This document shows positions 1-14,511 of a stretch of DNA of 64,000 bases, in pieces. A model generated the notes under the pieces. That model had not been told where the DNA came from, did no database searches, and was given only the letters and a program-made list of their open reading frames with translations. The DNA comes from Luzula sylvatica (lineage: Eukaryota; Streptophyta; Magnoliopsida; Poales; Juncaceae). The stretch's first letter is position 1. Each line of letters opens with the position of its first letter. The DNA lies in contig OX326957.1 of NCBI GenBank assembly GCA_946800325.1, positions 59,490,977 to 59,554,976 of the forward strand, in the 5' to 3' direction. Position numbers and translations under genes: made by a program.

Positions 1-3000
1 TCTCAATACACGTTATTTGAACTCCTCAAAGCGTCAAAATCTTGTTTTGAAATCGAAACACAAACTTTCTTAGTGTTTGTGAAATTTGGTGAAAAGTTGT
101 GTAGTAAAAGATACGATACAAATGATCTAAAAACACGATATTTGAACTCCTCAAAGCGTTAAAATCTTGTGTTGAATCAAAAAACAAACTTTCTTAGTGT
201 TTGTGAAATTTGGTGAAAACTTATGTAGTAAAAGATACGATACAAATGATCTCAAAACACGTTATTTGAACTCCTCAAAGCGTTGAAATCTTGTTTTGAA
301 TCGAAAAACAAACTTTCTTAGTGTTTGTGAAATTTGGTAAAGAGTTGTGTAGTAAAAGATACGATACAAATGATCTAAAAACACGTTATTTGAACTACTG
401 AAAGCGTTAAAATCTTGTTTTGAATCGAAACACAAACTTTCTTAGTGTTTGTGAAATTTGGTGAAAATTTATGTAGTAAAAGATACGATACAAATGATCT
501 AAAAACACGTTATTTGAACTCCTCAAAGCGTTAAAATCTTGTTGTGAATCGAAAAACAAACTTTCTTAGTGTTTGTGAAATTTGGTGAAAAATTATGTAG
601 TAAAAGATACGATACAAATGATCTCAAAACACGTTATTTGAACTCCTCAAAGCGTTAAAATCTTGTTTTGAATCGATAAACAAACTTTCTTAGTGTTTGT
701 GAAATTTGGTGAAAAGTTGTGTAGTAAAAGATACGATACAAATGATCTCAAAACACGTTTTTTGACCTCCTCAAAGCGTTAAAATCTTGTTGTGAATCGA
801 AAAACAAACTTTCTTAGTGTTTGTGAAATTTGGTGAAAAGTTATGTAGTAAAAGATACGATACAAATGATCTCAAAACACGTTATTTGAACTCCTCAAAG
901 CGTTAAAATCTTGTTTTGAATCTAAAAACAAACTTTCTTAGTGTTTGTGAAATTTGGTGAAAAGTTATGTAGTAAAAGATACGATACAAATGATCTAAAA
1001 ACACGTTATTTGAACTCCTCAAAGCGTTAAAATCTTGTTTTGGAATGAAACACAAACTTTCTTAGTGTTTGTGAAATTTGGTGAAAAGTTATGTAGTAAA
1101 AGATACGATATAAATGATCTCAAAACACGTTATTTGAACTCCTCAAAGCGTTAAAATCTTGTTTTGAAATGAAACACAAACTTTCTTATTGTTTGTGAAA
1201 TTTGGTGAAAAGTTGTGTAGTAAAAGATACGATTCAAATGATCTAAAAACACGTTATTTGAACTCCTGAACGCGTTAAAATCTTGTTTTGAATCGAAAAA
1301 CAAACTTTATTAGTGTTTCTGAAATTTGGTGAAAAGTTATGTAGTAAAAGATACGATACAAATGATCTCAAAACATGTTATTTGAACTCCTCAAAGCGTT
1401 AAAATGTTGTTTTGAATCGAAAAACAAACTTTCTTAGTGTTTGTGAAATTTGGTGAAAAGTTATGTAGTAAAAGATACGATATAAATGATCTCAAAACAC
1501 GTTATTTGAACTCCTCAAAGCGTTAAAATCTTGTTTTGAAATGAAACACAAACTTTCTTAGTGTTTGTGAAATTTGGTGAAAAGTTGTGTAGTAAAAGAT
1601 ACGATTCAAATGATCTAAAAACACGTTATTTGAACTCCTGAACGCGTTAAAATCTTGTTTTGAATCGAAAAACAAACTTTCTTAGTGTTTCTGAAATTTG
1701 GTGAAAAGTTATGTAGTAAAAGATACGATACAAATGATCTAAAAACACGTTATTTGAACTCCTCAAAGCGTTAAAATCTTGTTTTGAATCGAAAAACAAA
1801 CTTTCTTAGTGTTTGTGAAATCTGGTGAATACTTATGTAGTAAAAGATACGATACAAATGATCTCAAAACACGTTATTTGAACTCCTCAAAGCGTTAAAA
1901 TCTTGTTTTGAATCGAAAAACAAACTTTCTTAGTGTTTGTGAAATTTGGTGAAAAGTTGTGTAGTAAAAGATACGATACAAATGATCTCAAAACACGTTT
2001 TTTGAACTCCTCAAAGCGTTAAAATCTTGTTGTGAATCGAAAAACAAACTTTCTTAGTGTTTGTGAAATTTGGTGAAAAGTTATGTAGTAAAAGATACGA
2101 TACAAATGATCTCAAAACACGTTATTTGAACTCCTCAAAGCGTTAAAATCTTGTTTTGAATCGAAAAACAAACTTTCTTAGTGTTTGTGAAATTTGGTGA
2201 AAAGTTGTGTAGTAAAAGATACGATTCAAATGATCTAAAAACACGTTATTTGAACTCCTGAAAGCGTTAAAATCTTGTTTTGAATCGAAAAACAAACTTT
2301 CTTAGTGTTTGTGAAATTTGGTGAAAAGTTATGTAGTAAAAGATACAATACAAATGATCTAAAAACACGTTATTTGAACTCCTCAAAGCGTTAAAATCTT
2401 GTTTTGAATCGAAAAACAAACTTTCTTAGTGTTTGTGAAATCTGGTGAAAACTTATGTAGTAAAAGATACGATACAAATGATCTCAAAACACGTTATTTG
2501 AACTCCTCAAAGCGTTAAAATCTTGTTTTGAATCGAAAAACAAACTTTCTTAGTGTTTGTGAAATTTGGTGAAAAGTTATGTAGTAAAAGATACGATACA
2601 AATGATCTCAAAACACGTTATTTGAACTCCTCAAAGCGTTAAAATCTTGTTTTGAATCGAAAAACAAACTTTCTTAGTGTTTGTGAAATTTGGTGAAAAG
2701 TTATGTAGTAAAAGATACGATACAAATGATCTCAAAACACGTTATTTGAACTCCTCAAAGCGTTAAAATCTTGTTTTGAATCGAAAAACAAACTTTCTTA
2801 GTGTTTGTGAAATTTGGTGAAAAGTTATGTAGTAAAAGATACGATACAAATGATCTCAAAACACGTTATTTGAACTCCTCAAAGCGTTAAAATCTTGTTT
2901 TGAAACAAAAAACAAACTTTCTTAGTGTTTGTGAAATTTGGTGAAAAGTTATGTAGTAAAAGATACGATATAAATGATCTCAAAACACGTTATTTGAACT

Positions 3001-3721
3001 CCTCAAAGCGTTAAAATCTTGTTTTGAAATGAAACACAAACTTTCTTAGTGTTTGTGAAATTTGGTGAAAAGTTGTGTAGTAAAAGATACGATTCAAATG
3101 ATCTAAAAACACGTTATTTGAACTCCTGAACGCGTTAAAATCTTGTTTTGAATCGAAAAACAAACTTTCTTAGTGTTTCTGAAATTTGGTGAAAAGTTAT
3201 GTAGTAAAAGATACGATACAAATGATCTCAAAACAAGTTATTTGAACTCCTCAAAGCGTTAAAATGTTGTTTTGAATCGAAAAACAAACTTTCTTAGTGT
3301 TTGTGAAATTTGGTGAAAAGTTATGTAGTAAAAGATACGATACAAATGATCTAAAAACACGTTATTTGAAATCCTCAAAGCGTTAAAATCTTGTTTTGAA
3401 TCGAAAAACAAACTTTCTTAGAGTTTGTGAAATCTGGTGAAAACTTATGTAGTAAAAGATACGATACAAATGCTCTCAAAACACGTTATTTGAACTCCTC
3501 AAAGCGTTGAAATCTTGTTTTGAATCGAAAAACAAACTTTCTTAGTGTTTGTGAAATTTGGTAAAAAGTTGTGAAGTAAAAGATACGATACAAATGATCT
3601 AAAAACACGTTATTTGAACTACTGAAAGCGTTAAAATCTTGTTTTGAATCGAAACACAAACTTTCTTAGTGTTTGTGAAATTTGGTGAAAAGTTATGTAG
3701 TAAAAGATACGATATAAATGA
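1..3721 (+). repeat. Higher-order unit 1 (30 monomers, 3721 bp)
   Basis: It starts with the landmark monomer (AATACACG start, GTCAAAATC, extra A before TCG giving 125 bp). Next come ACACGATATTTG / TTGTGTTGAATCAAAA, a TTGAAATC monomer with GGTAAAGAG, an ACTACTG monomer and a GAAAATTTATG monomer. It has the same length as the unit at 47723 and the same private variants (GGTAAAGAG, GAAAATTTATG), so the two are copies 47,722 bp apart. It lacks the 94-bp truncated monomers. The true start may lie before the window, since position 1 is exactly at a monomer start. Confidence 0.85.
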
Positions 3722-6080
3722 TCTCAATACACGTTATTTGAACTCCTCAAAGCGTCAAAATCTTGTTTTGAAATCGAAACACAAACTTTCTTAGTGTTTG
3801 TGAAATTTGGTGAAAAGTTGTGTAGTAAAAGATACGATACAAATGATCTAAAAACACGTTATTTGAACTCCTCAAAGCGTTAAAATCTTGTTTTGTATCG
3901 ATAAACAAACTTTCTTAGTGTTTGTGAAATTTGGTGAAAAGTTATGTAGTAAAAGATACGATACAAATGATCTCAAAACACGTTATTTGAACTCCTCAAA
4001 GCGTTAAAATCTTGTTGTGAATCGAAAAACAAACTTTCTTAGAGTTTGTGAAATTTGGTGAAAACGTATGTAGTAAAAGATACGATACAAATGATCTCAA
4101 AACACGTTATTTGAACTCCTCAAAGCGTTAAAATCTTGTTTTGAAACGAAAAACAAACTTTCTTAGTGTTTGTGAAATTTGGTGAAAAGTTATGTAGTAA
4201 AAGATACGATATAAATGATCTCAAAACACGTTATTTGAACTCCTCAAAGCGTTAAAATCTTGTTTTGAATCGAAAAACAAACTTTCTTAGTGTTTGTGAA
4301 ATTTGGTGAAAAGTTATGTAGTAAAAGATACCATACAAATGATCTCAAAACACGTTATTTGAACTCCTCAAAGCGTTAAAATCTTGTTTTGAAACGAAAA
4401 ACAAACTTTCTTAGTGTTTGTGAAATTTGGTGAAAAGTTATGTAGTAAAAGATACGATATAAATGATCTCAAAACACGTTATTTGAACTCCTCAAAGCGT
4501 TAAAATCTTGTTTTGAAATGAAACACAAACTTTCTTAGTGTTTGTGAAATTTGGTGAAAAGTTGTGTAGTAAAAGATACGATTCAAATGATCTAAAAACA
4601 CGTTATTTGAACTCCTGAACGCGTTAAAATCTTGTTTTGAAACGAAAAACAAACTTTCTTAGTGTTTCTGAAATTTGGTGAAAAGTTATGTAGTAAAAGA
4701 TACGATACAAATGATCTCAAAACAAGTTATTTGAACTCCTCAAAGCGTTAAAATGTTGTTTTGAATCGAAAAACAAACTTTCTTAGTGTTTGTGAAATTT
4801 GGTGAAAAGTTATGTAGTAAAAGATACGATACAAATGATCTCAAAACACGTTATTTGAACTCCTCAAAGCGTTAAAATCTTGTTGTGAATCGAAAAACAA
4901 ACTTTCTTACAGTTTGTGAAATTTGGTGAAAACGTATGTAGTAAAAGATACGATACAAATGATCTCAAAACACGTTATTTGAACTCCTCAAAGCGTTAAA
5001 ATCTTGTTTTGAAACGAAAAACAAACTTTCTTAGTGTTTGTGAAATTTGGTGAAAAGTTATGTAGTAAAAGATACGATATAAATGATCTCAAAACACGTT
5101 ATTTGAACTCCTCAAAGCGTTAAAATCTTGTTTTGAATCGAAACACAAAGTTTCTTAGTGTTTGTGAAATTTGGTGAAAAGTTATGTACGAAAAGATACG
5201 ATACAAATGATCTAAAAACACGTTATTTGAACTCCTCAAAACGTTAAAATCTTCTTTTGAATCGAAAAACAAACTTTCTTAGTGTTTGTGAAATTTGGTG
5301 AAAAGTTATGTAGTAAAAGATACGATACAAATGATTTCAAAACACGTTATTTGAACTCCTCAAAGCGTTAAAATGTTGTTTTGAATCGAAAAACAAACTT
5401 TCTTAGTGTTTGTGAAATTTGGTGAAAAGTTATGTAGTAAAAGATACGATATAAACGATCTCAAAACACGTTATTTGAACTCCTCAAAGCGTTAAAATCT
5501 TGTTTTGAATCGAAAAACAAACTTTCTTAGTGTTTGTGAAATTTGGTGAAAAGTTATGTAGTAAAAGATACGATACAAATGATCTCAAAACACGTTATTT
5601 GAACTCCTCAAAGCGTTAAAATCTTGTTTTGAATCGAAAAACAAACTTTCTTAGTGTTTGTGAAATTTGGTGAAAAGTTGTGTAGTAAAAGATACGATTC
5701 AAATGATCTAAAAACACGTTATTTGAACTCCTGAAAGCGTTAAAATCTTGTTTTGAATCGAAAAACAAACTTTCTTAGTGTTTGTGAAATTTGGTGAAAA
5801 GTTATGTAGTAAAAGATACGATACAAATGATCTCAAAACACGTTATTTGAACTCCTCAAAGCGTTAAAATCTTGTTTTGAATCGAAAAACAAACTTTCTT
5901 AGTGTTTGTGAAATCTGGTGAAAAGTTATGTAGTAAAAGATACGATACAAATGATCTCAAAACACGTTATTTGAACTCCTCAAAACGTTAAAATCTTGTT
6001 TTGAAACGAAAAACAAACTTTCTTAGTGTTTGTGAAATTTGGTGAAAAGTTATGTAGTAAAAGATACGATATAAATGATC
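1..6080 (+). repeat. Long direct repeat, left copy (partner 47723-53800)
   Basis: Anchors keep a constant offset of 47,722 bp: the landmarks (1/47723 and 3722/51444), CACAAAGTTTC (AAACACAAAG at 5141/52863) and CTCAAAACG (AAAACG at 5982/53704). The match ends where the left copy continues as CACGTTATTTG / GAATCGATAAAC and the right copy enters CACTTTATTTG at 53801. The end is given to the nearest monomer. Confidence 0.85.
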
Positions 6081-9054
6081 TCAAAACACGTTATTTGAAC
6101 TCCTCAAAGCGTTAAAATCTTGTTTTGAATCGATAAACAAACTTTCTTAGTGTTTGTGAAATTTGGTGAAAAGTTGTGTAGTAAAAGATACGATACAAAT
6201 GATCTCAAAACACGTTATTTGAACTCCTCAAAGCGTTAAAATCTTGTTTTGAATCTAAAAACAAACTTTCTTAGTGTTTGTGAAATTTGGTGAAAAGTTA
6301 TGTAGTAAAAGATACGATACAAATGATCTAAAAACACGTTATTTGAACTCCTCAAAGCGTTAAAATCTTGTTTTGGAATGAAACACAAACTTTCTTAGTG
6401 TTTGTGAAATTTGGTGAAAAGTTATGTAGTAAAAGATACGATATAAATGATCTCAAAACACGTTATTTGAACTCCTCAAAGCGTTAAAATCTTGTTTTGA
6501 AATGAAACACAAACTTTCTTATTGTTTGTGAAATTTGGTGAAAAGTTGTGTAGTAAAAGATACGATTCAAATGATCTAAAAACACGTTATTTGAACTCCT
6601 GAACGCGTTAAAATCTTGTTTTGAATCGAAAAACAAACTTTATTAGTGTTTCTGAAATTTGGTGAAAAGTTATGTAGTAAAAGATACGATACAAATGATC
6701 TCAAAACATGTTATTTGAACTCCTCAAAGCGTTAAAATGTTGTTTTGAATCGAAAAACAAACTTTCTTAGTGTTTGTGAAATTTGGTGAAAAGTTATGTA
6801 GTAAAAGATACGATATAAATGATCTCAAAACACGTTATTTGAACTCCTCAAAGCGTTAAAATCTTGTTTTGAAATGAAACACAAACTTTCTTAGTGTTTG
6901 TGAAATTTGGTGAAAAGTTGTGTAGTAAAAGATACGATTCAAATGATCTAAAAACACGTTATTTGAACTCCTGAACGCGTTAAAATCTTGTTTTGAATCG
7001 AAAAACAAACTTTCTTAGTGTTTCTGAAATTTGGTGAAAAGTTATGTAGTAAAAGATACGATACAAATGATCTAAAAACACGTTATTTGAACTCCTCAAA
7101 GCGTTAAAATCTTGTTTTGAATCGAAAAACAAACTTTCTTAGTGTTTGTGAAATCTGGTGAATACTTATGTAGTAAAAGATACGATACAAATGATCTCAA
7201 AACACGTTATTTGAACTCCTCAAAGCGTTAAAATCTTGTTTTGAATCGAAAAACAAACTTTCTTAGTGTTTGTGAAATTTGGTGAAAAGTTGTGTAGTAA
7301 AAGATACGATACAAATGATCTCAAAACACGTTTTTTGAACTCCTCAAAGCGTTAAAATCTTGTTGTGAATCGAAAAACAAACTTTCTTAGTGTTTGTGAA
7401 ATTTGGTGAAAAGTTATGTAGTAAAAGATACGATACAAATGATCTCAAAACACGTTATTTGAACTCCTCAAAGCGTTAAAATCTTGTTTTGAATCGAAAA
7501 ACAAACTTTCTTAGTGTTTGTGAAATTTGGTGAAAAGTTGTGTAGTAAAAGATACGATTCAAATGATCTAAAAACACGTTATTTGAACTCCTGAAAGCGT
7601 TAAAATCTTGTTTTGAATCGAAAAACAAACTTTCTTAGTGTTTGTGAAATTTGGTGAAAAGTTATGTAGTAAAAGATACAATACAAATGATCTAAAAACA
7701 CGTTATTTGAACTCCTCAAAGCGTTAAAATCTTGTTTTGAATCGAAAAACAAACTTTCTTAGTGTTTGTGAAATCTGGTGAAAACTTATGTAGTAAAAGA
7801 TACGATACAAATGATCTCAAAACACGTTATTTGAACTCCTCAAAGCGTTAAAATCTTGTTTTGAATCGAAAAACAAACTTTCTTAGTGTTTGTGAAATTT
7901 GGTGAAAAGTTATGTAGTAAAAGATACGATACAAATGATCTCAAAACACGTTATTTGAACTCCTCAAAGCGTTAAAATCTTGTTTTGAATCGAAAAACAA
8001 ACTTTCTTAGTGTTTGTGAAATTTGGTGAAAAGTTATGTAGTAAAAGATACGATACAAATGATCTCAAAACACGTTATTTGAACTCCTCAAAGCGTTAAA
8101 ATCTTGTTTTGAATCGAAAAACAAACTTTCTTAGTGTTTGTGAAATTTGGTGAAAAGTTATGTAGTAAAAGATACGATACAAATGATCTCAAAACACGTT
8201 ATTTGAACTCCTCAAAGCGTTAAAATCTTGTTTTGAAACAAAAAACAAACTTTCTTAGTGTTTGTGAAATTTGGTGAAAAGTTATGTAGTAAAAGATACG
8301 ATATAAATGATCTCAAAACACGTTATTTGAACTCCTCAAAGCGTTAAAATCTTGTTTTGAAATGAAACACAAACTTTCTTAGTGTTTGTGAAATTTGGTG
8401 AAAAGTTGTGTAGTAAAAGATACGATTCAAATGATCTAAAAACACGTTATTTGAACTCCTGAACGCGTTAAAATCTTGTTTTGAATCGAAAAACAAACTT
8501 TCTTAGTGTTTCTGAAATTTGGTGAAAAGTTATGTAGTAAAAGATACGATACAAATGATCTCAAAACAAGTTATTTGAACTCCTCAAAGCGTTAAAATGT
8601 TGTTTTGAATCGAAAAACAAACTTTCTTAGTGTTTGTGAAATTTGGTGAAAAGTTATGTAGTAAAAGATACGATACAAATGATCTAAAAACACGTTATTT
8701 GAAATCCTCAAAGCGTTAAAATCTTGTTTTGAATCGAAAAACAAACTTTCTTAGAGTTTGTGAAATCTGGTGAAAACTTATGTAGTAAAAGATACGATAC
8801 AAATGCTCTCAAAACACGTTATTTGAACTCCTCAAAGCGTTGAAATCTTGTTTTGAATCGAAAAACAAACTTTCTTAGTGTTTGTGAAATTTGGTAAAAA
8901 GTTGTGAAGTAAAAGATACGATACAAATGATCTAAAAACACGTTATTTGAACTACTGAAAGCGTTAAAATCTTGTTTTGAATCGAAACACAAACTTTCTT
9001 AGTGTTTGTGAAATTTGGTGAAAAGTTATGTAGTAAAAGATACGATATAAATGA
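3722..9054 (+). repeat. Higher-order unit 2 (43 monomers, 5333 bp)
   Basis: It runs between landmark monomers at 3722 and 9055. It follows the monomer order of unit 3 but lacks one monomer, the GTTTTTTGACCTCC / TTGTTGTG type. Near 6204 the CGATAAAC monomer is followed directly by the AATCTAAAAAC type, whereas unit 3 has the extra monomer at 11539. The simplest reading is a precise one-monomer deletion by unequal exchange. Two sister monomers with TCTTAGAG (4038) and TCTTACAG (4906) lie exactly seven monomers apart. Confidence 0.85.
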
Positions 9055-12000
9055 TCTCAATACACGTTATTTGAACTCCTCAAAGCGTCAAAATCTTGTT
9101 TTGAAATCGAAACACAAACTTTCTTAGTGTTTGTGAAATTTGGTGAAAAGTTGTGTAGTAAAAGATACGATACAAATGATCTAAAAACACGTTATTTGAA
9201 CTCCTCAAAGCGTTAAAATCTTGTTTTGTATCGATAAACAAACTTTCTTAGTGTTTGTGAAATTTGGTGAAAAGTTATGTAGTAAAAGATACGATACAAA
9301 TGATCTCAAAACACGTTATTTGAACTCCTCAAAGCGTTAAAATCTTGTTGTGAATCGAAAAACAAACTTTCTTAGAGTTTGTGAAATTTGGTGAAAACGT
9401 ATGTAGTAAAAGATACGATACAAATGATCTCAAAACACGTTATTTGAACTCCTCAAAGCGTTAAAATCTTGTTTTGAAACGAAAAACAAACTTTCTTAGT
9501 GTTTGTGAAATTTGGTGAAAAGTTATGTAGTAAAAGATACGATATAAATGATCTCAAAACACGTTATTTGAACTCCTCAAAGCGTTAAAATCTTGTTTTG
9601 AATCGAAAAACAAACTTTCTTAGTGTTTGTGAAATTTGGTGAAAAGTTATGTAGTAAAAGATACCATACAAATGATCTCAAAACACGTTATTTGAACTCC
9701 TCAAAGCGTTAAAATCTTGTTTTGAAACGAAAAACAAACTTTCTTAGTGTTTGTGAAATTTGGTGAAAAGTTATGTAGTAAAAGATACGATATAAATGAT
9801 CTCAAAACACGTTATTTGAACTCCTCAAAGCGTTAAAATCTTGTTTTGAAATGAAACACAAACTTTCTTAGTGTTTGTGAAATTTGGTGAAAAGTTGTGT
9901 AGTAAAAGATACGATTCAAATGATCTAAAAACACGTTATTTGAACTCCTGAACGCGTTAAAATCTTGTTTTGAAACGAAAAACAAACTTTCTTAGTGTTT
10001 CTGAAATTTGGTGAAAAGTTATGTAGTAAAAGATACGATACAAATGATCTCAAAACAAGTTATTTGAACTCCTCAAAGCGTTAAAATGTTGTTTTGAATC
10101 GAAAAACAAACTTTCTTAGTGTTTGTGAAATTTGGTGAAAAGTTATGTAGTAAAAGATACGATACAAATGATCTCAAAACACGTTATTTGAACTCCTCAA
10201 AGCGTTAAAATCTTGTTGTGAATCGAAAAACAAACTTTCTTACAGTTTGTGAAATTTGGTGAAAACGTATGTAGTAAAAGATACGATACAAATGATCTCA
10301 AAACACGTTATTTGAACTCCTCAAAGCGTTAAAATCTTGTTTTGAAACGAAAAACAAACTTTCTTAGTGTTTGTGAAATTTGGTGAAAAGTTATGTAGTA
10401 AAAGATACGATATAAATGATCTCAAAACACGTTATTTGAACTCCTCAAAGCGTTAAAATCTTGTTTTGAATCGAAACACAAAGTTTCTTAGTGTTTGTGA
10501 AATTTGGTGAAAAGTTATGTACGAAAAGATACGATACAAATGATCTAAAAACACGTTATTTGAACTCCTCAAAACGTTAAAATCTTCTTTTGAATCGAAA
10601 AACAAACTTTCTTAGTGTTTGTGAAATTTGGTGAAAAGTTATGTAGTAAAAGATACGATACAAATGATTTCAAAACACGTTATTTGAACTCCTCAAAGCG
10701 TTAAAATGTTGTTTTGAATCGAAAAACAAACTTTCTTAGTGTTTGTGAAATTTGGTGAAAAGTTATGTAGTAAAAGATACGATATAAACGATCTCAAAAC
10801 ACGTTATTTGAACTCCTCAAAGCGTTAAAATCTTGTTTTGAATCGAAAAACAAACTTTCTTAGTGTTTGTGAAATTTGGTGAAAAGTTATGTAGTAAAAG
10901 ATACGATACAAATGATCTCAAAACACGTTATTTGAACTCCTCAAAGCGTTAAAATCTTGTTTTGAATCGAAAAACAAACTTTCTTAGTGTTTGTGAAATT
11001 TGGTGAAAAGTTGTGTAGTAAAAGATACGATTCAAATGATCTAAAAACACGTTATTTGAACTCCTGAAAGCGTTAAAATCTTGTTTTGAATCGAAAAACA
11101 AACTTTCTTAGTGTTTGTGAAATTTGGTGAAAAGTTATGTAGTAAAAGATACGATACAAATGATCTCAAAACACGTTATTTGAACTCCTCAAAGCGTTAA
11201 AATCTTGTTTTGAATCGAAAAACAAACTTTCTTAGTGTTTGTGAAATCTGGTGAAAAGTTATGTAGTAAAAGATACGATACAAATGATCTCAAAACACGT
11301 TATTTGAACTCCTCAAAACGTTAAAATCTTGTTTTGAAACGAAAAACAAACTTTCTTAGTGTTTGTGAAATTTGGTGAAAAGTTATGTAGTAAAAGATAC
11401 GATATAAATGATCTCAAAACACGTTATTTGAACTCCTCAAAGCGTTAAAATCTTGTTTTGAATCGATAAACAAACTTTCTTAGTGTTTGTGAAATTTGGT
11501 GAAAAGTTGTGTAGTAAAAGATACGATACAAATGATCTCAAAACACGTTTTTTGACCTCCTCAAAGCGTTAAAATCTTGTTGTGAATCGAAAAACAAACT
11601 TTCTTAGTGTTTGTGAAATTTGGTGAAAAGTTATGTAGTAAAAGATACGATACAAATGATCTCAAAACACGTTATTTGAACTCCTCAAAGCGTTAAAATC
11701 TTGTTTTGAATCTAAAAACAAACTTTCTTAGTGTTTGTGAAATTTGGTGAAAAGTTATGTAGTAAAAGATACGATACAAATGATCTAAAAACACGTTATT
11801 TGAACTCCTCAAAGCGTTAAAATCTTGTTTTGGAATGAAACACAAACTTTCTTAGTGTTTGTGAAATTTGGTGAAAAGTTATGTAGTAAAAGATACGATA
11901 TAAATGATCTCAAAACACGTTATTTGAACTCCTCAAAGCGTTAAAATCTTGTTTTGAAATGAAACACAAACTTTCTTATTGTTTGTGAAATTTGGTGAAA

Positions 12001-14511
12001 AGTTGTGTAGTAAAAGATACGATTCAAATGATCTAAAAACACGTTATTTGAACTCCTGAACGCGTTAAAATCTTGTTTTGAATCGAAAAACAAACTTTAT
12101 TAGTGTTTCTGAAATTTGGTGAAAAGTTATGTAGTAAAAGATACGATACAAATGATCTCAAAACATGTTATTTGAACTCCTCAAAGCGTTAAAATGTTGT
12201 TTTGAATCGAAAAACAAACTTTCTTAGTGTTTGTGAAATTTGGTGAAAAGTTATGTAGTAAAAGATACGATATAAATGATCTCAAAACACGTTATTTGAA
12301 CTCCTCAAAGCGTTAAAATCTTGTTTTGAAATGAAACACAAACTTTCTTAGTGTTTGTGAAATTTGGTGAAAAGTTGTGTAGTAAAAGATACGATTCAAA
12401 TGATCTAAAAACACGTTATTTGAACTCCTGAACGCGTTAAAATCTTGTTTTGAATCGAAAAACAAACTTTCTTAGTGTTTCTGAAATTTGGTGAAAAGTT
12501 ATGTAGTAAAAGATACGATACAAATGATCTAAAAACACGTTATTTGAACTCCTCAAAGCGTTAAAATCTTGTTTTGAATCGAAAAACAAACTTTCTTAGT
12601 GTTTGTGAAATCTGGTGAATACTTATGTAGTAAAAGATACGATACAAATGATCTCAAAACACGTTATTTGAACTCCTCAAAGCGTTAAAATCTTGTTTTG
12701 AATCGAAAAACAAACTTTCTTAGTGTTTGTGAAATTTGGTGAAAAGTTGTGTAGTAAAAGATACGATACAAATGATCTCAAAACACGTTTTTTGAACTCC
12801 TCAAAGCGTTAAAATCTTGTTGTGAATCGAAAAACAAACTTTCTTAGTGTTTGTGAAATTTGGTGAAAAGTTATGTAGTAAAAGATACGATACAAATGAT
12901 CTCAAAACACGTTATTTGAACTCCTCAAAGCGTTAAAATCTTGTTTTGAATCGAAAAACAAACTTTCTTAGTGTTTGTGAAATTTGGTGAAAAGTTGTGT
13001 AGTAAAAGATACGATTCAAATGATCTAAAAACACGTTATTTGAACTCCTGAAAGCGTTAAAATCTTGTTTTGAATCGAAAAACAAACTTTCTTAGTGTTT
13101 GTGAAATTTGGTGAAAAGTTATGTAGTAAAAGATACAATACAAATGATCTAAAAACACGTTATTTGAACTCCTCAAAGCGTTAAAATCTTGTTTTGAATC
13201 GAAAAACAAACTTTCTTAGTGTTTGTGAAATCTGGTGAAAACTTATGTAGTAAAAGATACGATACAAATGATCTCAAAACACGTTATTTGAACTCCTCAA
13301 AGCGTTAAAATCTTGTTTTGAATCGAAAAACAAACTTTCTTAGTGTTTGTGAAATTTGGTGAAAAGTTATGTAGTAAAAGATACGATACAAATGATCTCA
13401 AAACACGTTATTTGAACTCCTCAAAGCGTTAAAATCTTGTTTTGAATCGAAAAACAAACTTTCTTAGTGTTTGTGAAATTTGGTGAAAAGTTATGTAGTA
13501 AAAGATACGATACAAATGATCTCAAAACACGTTATTTGAACTCCTCAAAGCGTTAAAATCTTGTTTTGAATCGAAAAACAAACTTTCTTAGTGTTTGTGA
13601 AATTTGGTGAAAAGTTATGTAGTAAAAGATACGATACAAATGATCTCAAAACACGTTATTTGAACTCCTCAAAGCGTTAAAATCTTGTTTTGAAACAAAA
13701 AACAAACTTTCTTAGTGTTTGTGAAATTTGGTGAAAAGTTATGTAGTAAAAGATACGATATAAATGATCTCAAAACACGTTATTTGAACTCCTCAAAGCG
13801 TTAAAATCTTGTTTTGAAATGAAACACAAACTTTCTTAGTGTTTGTGAAATTTGGTGAAAAGTTGTGTAGTAAAAGATACGATTCAAATGATCTAAAAAC
13901 ACGTTATTTGAACTCCTGAACGCGTTAAAATCTTGTTTTGAATCGAAAAACAAACTTTCTTAGTGTTTCTGAAATTTGGTGAAAAGTTATGTAGTAAAAG
14001 ATACGATACAAATGATCTCAAAACAAGTTATTTGAACTCCTCAAAGCGTTAAAATGTTGTTTTGAATCGAAAAACAAACTTTCTTAGTGTTTGTGAAATT
14101 TGGTGAAAAGTTATGTAGTAAAAGATACGATACAAATGATCTAAAAACACGTTATTTGAAATCCTCAAAGCGTTAAAATCTTGTTTTGAATCGAAAAACA
14201 AACTTTCTTAGAGTTTGTGAAATCTGGTGAAAACTTATGTAGTAAAAGATACGATACAAATGCTCTCAAAACACGTTATTTGAACTCCTCAAAGCGTTGA
14301 AATCTTGTTTTGAATCGAAAAACAAACTTTCTTAGTGTTTGTGAAATTTGGTAAAAAGTTGTGAAGTAAAAGATACGATACAAATGATCTAAAAACACGT
14401 TATTTGAACTACTGAAAGCGTTAAAATCTTGTTTTGAATCGAAACACAAACTTTCTTAGTGTTTGTGAAATTTGGTGAAAAGTTATGTAGTAAAAGATAC
14501 GATATAAATGA
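9055..14511 (+). repeat. Higher-order unit 3 (44 monomers, 5457 bp; reference-like form)
   Basis: It runs between landmarks at 9055 and 14512. It holds the fullest non-duplicated order of monomer types, so I use it as the reference. It has one ATACCATAC monomer (9664), the paired TTGTTGTG monomers with TCTTAGAG (9371) and TCTTACAG (10239) 868 bp apart, a CACAAAGTTTC / TACGAAAAG monomer, a CTTCTTTTG monomer, a TATAAACG monomer, GAACGCG / TTTCTG monomers and a CTGGTGAATACTTATG monomer. Units 2, 4, 5 and 6 can all be described as this unit with whole monomers gained or lost. Confidence 0.85.

Noticed and set aside
1..124. Internal 29-bp duplication as origin of the monomer (GTTATTTGAACTC against CTTGTTTTGAATC)
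   Set aside because: The similarity covers only about 13 bases with gaps in AT-rich DNA and does not extend. It is too weak to support.
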